Assembly: GCA_963925895.1 (NCBI GenBank)
Contig: CAWUVH010000003.1
Location: 1-64,000 of the forward strand
DNA length: 64,000 nucleotides
Direction: 5' to 3'
DNA from: Eutrophovita sp913057845
GTDB lineage: Bacteria; Pseudomonadota; Gammaproteobacteria; Burkholderiales; Eutrophovitaceae
Of the stretch, positions 62,544 to 64,000 are shown in pieces; the stretch's first letter is position 1, and the number at the start of each line of letters is the position of its first letter. The notes beneath the pieces were generated by a model. It was not told where the DNA came from. It did no database searches and worked only from the letters and a program-made list of their open reading frames with translations. Position numbers and translations under genes: made by a program.

Positions 62544-63578
62544 CTAAAACAACGCCCGCAACTTTTCTTCATTAGGGGCGTAGACAATTCCTTTTTCTGT
62601 AATTAGCCCCGTGACGAATCGAGCGGGCGTGACGTCAAAAGCCGGGTTCCTGACCTTTATATTTGCTGGCGCCCACCGAACGCCACCATATCCAGTAACT
62701 TCATCCGCAGAACGCTCCTCAATAGGAATGTCATCACCTTTAGCTATTGAAAGATCAATCGTAGATAGTGGGCAGGCGACATAAAATGGAATATCGTGCT
62801 CCTTAGCCATAACCGCCACCATGTATGTGCCAATTTTATTGGCCACATCACCATTGGCTGCGACGCGATCTGTGCCTACAATAACGACGTCAATGTCGCC
62901 GCTTTTCATAAAATGACCCGCCATATTATCGGTGATTAGCGTCGTATCAATGCCGTCTTCCGATAGTTCCCACGCAGTCAATCGAGCGCCCTGCATAAAA
63001 GGTCGCGTCTCGTCAGCAAAAACAGTTATTTTTTTTCCGGCCATCACCGCGGAACGAATAACGCCAAGTGCGGTTCCATGCCCAGCAGTGGCCAGCGCGC
63101 CTGCATTGCAATGAGTTAACACACACGTGCCGTCACCAATAATTGATGCCCCGATAGCACCCATTGCTTTATTAATATCGATATCCTCGTTGTATATCGC
63201 GTGAGCCTCCCGCAGTAGTGCATGCGCTATCTCGATAGGTTCTTTTTCAACCGCCTCTACTAACCGATCGCGCATTCGATCTAGGGCCCAGAATAAATTC
63301 ACGGCAGTTGGACGACTCCCTGACAAAACATCTAAGGCATTCGCAAGATGCTTGTCGAATGAATCTCTATTAAACAACATGGATTTTTGAGCCTCTAACG
63401 CTACGCCGTAGGCTGCCGCCACACCTATTGCCGGCGCACCTCTAACCACCATCTGACGGATTGCGTCCGCAACAGATTGTGCATCTGAGTACGACAAATA
63501 CTGAATGACGGTAGGCAAGCATCGCTGATCAATCATCTCAAGTTGGCTATTACGCCAGCGTAGTGTCTCTACAGTCAT
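62544..63578 (-). CDS. mtnA: Methylthioribose-1-phosphate isomerase
   Basis: 344 residues. RGAPAIGVAAAYGV near residue 45, the catalytic Cys in THCNAGALATAGHGTALG and the catalytic Asp in GTDRVAANGDVANKIGTY are typical of MtnA within the eIF2B-like fold. It isomerises MTR-1-P to methylthioribulose-1-P in methionine salvage. apt lies 15 bases upstream. Other mtn genes are not in the window. Confidence 0.95.
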   Translation of the reverse strand: MTVETLRWRNSQLEMIDQRCLPTVIQYLSYSDAQSVADAIRQMVVRGAPAIGVAAAYGVALEAQKSMLFNRDSFDKHLANALDVLSGSRPTAVNLFWALDRMRDRLVEAVEKEPIEIAHALLREAHAIYNEDIDINKAMGAIGASIIGDGTCVLTHCNAGALATAGHGTALGVIRSAVMAGKKITVFADETRPFMQGARLTAWELSEDGIDTTLITDNMAGHFMKSGDIDVVIVGTDRVAANGDVANKIGTYMVAVMAKEHDIPFYVACPLSTIDLSIAKGDDIPIEERSADEVTGYGGVRWAPANIKVRNPAFDVTPARFVTGLITEKGIVYAPNEEKLRALF

Positions 63579-63593
63579 GAATCACCCATCACT

Positions 63594-64000
63594 TTAATCA
63601 CCTTCAAACTCGATTAGAGTGAAAACACTTTTCCCAAGCGCTTCCAGCTTCTTCGTGCCACCCAGGTCTGGCAAATCAATAATGAAGCAACACTCGACAA
63701 TCTCACCGCCAGACCTTTCTATTAATTTGGCAGCGGCCTCAGCGGTTCCGCCGGTGGCAATCAAATCGTCCACAAGCAATATTTTTGAGCCAACGGCAAA
63801 TGCATCCGCATGAATTTCAATTTTGTCGGTTCCATATTCCAACTCATAACTTTGTGAAATTGTCTTTCCAGGAAGCTTGCCGCTCTTTCTAACGGGAATA
63901 AAGCCCTTACCCAAACTTGCGGCTAGAGGTGCGCCCAAAATAAATCCGCGCGCTTCAATGCCTGCAACAAAATCAATTGTGTGTTGCTGATAGCGATCAA
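63594..64000 (-). CDS. apt: Adenine phosphoribosyltransferase, N-terminus cut by window edge
   Basis: The frame stays open to the last base, so the start is outside; the TTG at 63938 is internal (IEARGFILGAPLA). The PRPP loop is LLVDDLIATGGTAEAA and the upstream IEARGF stretch is typical of Apt. It forms AMP from adenine and PRPP. Beside mtnA it would recover the adenine freed when methylthioadenosine is split, so the pair covers both halves of that molecule. Confidence 0.94.
   Translation of the reverse strand, partial: DRYQQHTIDFVAGIEARGFILGAPLAASLGKGFIPVRKSGKLPGKTISQSYELEYGTDKIEIHADAFAVGSKILLVDDLIATGGTAEAAAKLIERSGGEIVECCFIIDLPDLGGTKKLEALGKSVFTLIEFEGD

Noticed and set aside
1..64000. CRISPR arrays, insertion sequences, phage, tRNA or rRNA genes
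   Set aside because: No regularly spaced repeats, transposase or integrase motifs, terminal inverted repeats or tRNA T-loop signatures were noticed in the gaps by eye; a covariance-model scan was not possible.

Overview
The window looks like a stretch of chromosome from a Gram-negative, aerobic betaproteobacterium with a compact, only moderately GC-rich genome (roughly mid-to-upper 40s percent GC by eye, not computed). Several gene orders are those I know from Betaproteobacteria: aroK-aroB-dgt-gltB-gltD-hemE-priA, argS-SPOR protein-dsbA, pepP-ubiH-dusB-fis-purH-purD-hemF, ubiA-recG, and lptD-surA-rsmA divergent from amgK-murU. Oxygen-dependent HemF, a ubiquinone branch (UbiA, a UbiH-type hydroxylase) and a small cytochrome c fit aerobic respiration. 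LptD, SurA, MurU/AmgK and the lipoprotein and Dsb proteins fit a diderm envelope. No mobile element, phage, CRISPR array, rRNA or tRNA gene was seen, and no gene-free stretch exceeds about 200 bases.

Layout. 1-4005 (+): end of a PBP4-type carboxypeptidase, then glmU-glmS (UDP-GlcNAc supply). 4032-7632: a patch of small, poorly characterised genes (YdhR-like monooxygenase, adhesin-E-like exported protein, two-helix membrane protein, SAM methyltransferase, exported HELVH protein, exported TPR protein, HAD hydrolase). 7656-24599 (-): a long co-directional run with an SDR, two DsbA-like oxidoreductases, a SPOR protein, argS, priA, hemE, gltD, gltB, dgt, aroB and aroK. 24768-27041 (+): penicillin-binding protein 1A. 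27061-31667 (-): hemB, engB, hemL, thiE, thiD. 31749-32333 (+): rubredoxin and glyoxalase I. 32339-36668 (-): rsmA, surA, lptD. 36705-46677 (+): amgK, murU, a PaiB-like gene, pepP, ubiH, dusB, fis, purH, purD, hemF. 46741-55472 (-): livFGMHK branched-chain amino-acid type ABC transporter, cytochrome c, ubiA, recG, ridA. 55622-61726 (+): kup, a three-subunit molybdenum hydroxylase with a MoaD/ThiS-like protein, and a short exported peptide. 61757-64000 (-): SDR, mtnA and the start-truncated apt.

How the genes work together. Envelope building dominates: GlmS/GlmU make UDP-GlcNAc, AmgK/MurU recycle MurNAc, PBP1A and PBP4 make and trim peptidoglycan, and SurA plus the Dsb proteins would mature LptD. 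Four heme genes (hemL, hemB, hemE, hemF) lie scattered in the window. The least ordinary parts are the molybdenum hydroxylase operon with its small tail genes, the paired DsbA-like proteins with non-canonical CXXC dipeptides beside an LptD that has only two cysteines, and the small-gene patch at 4-7.6 kb. I found nothing that amounts to a clearly new defence or mobile system.
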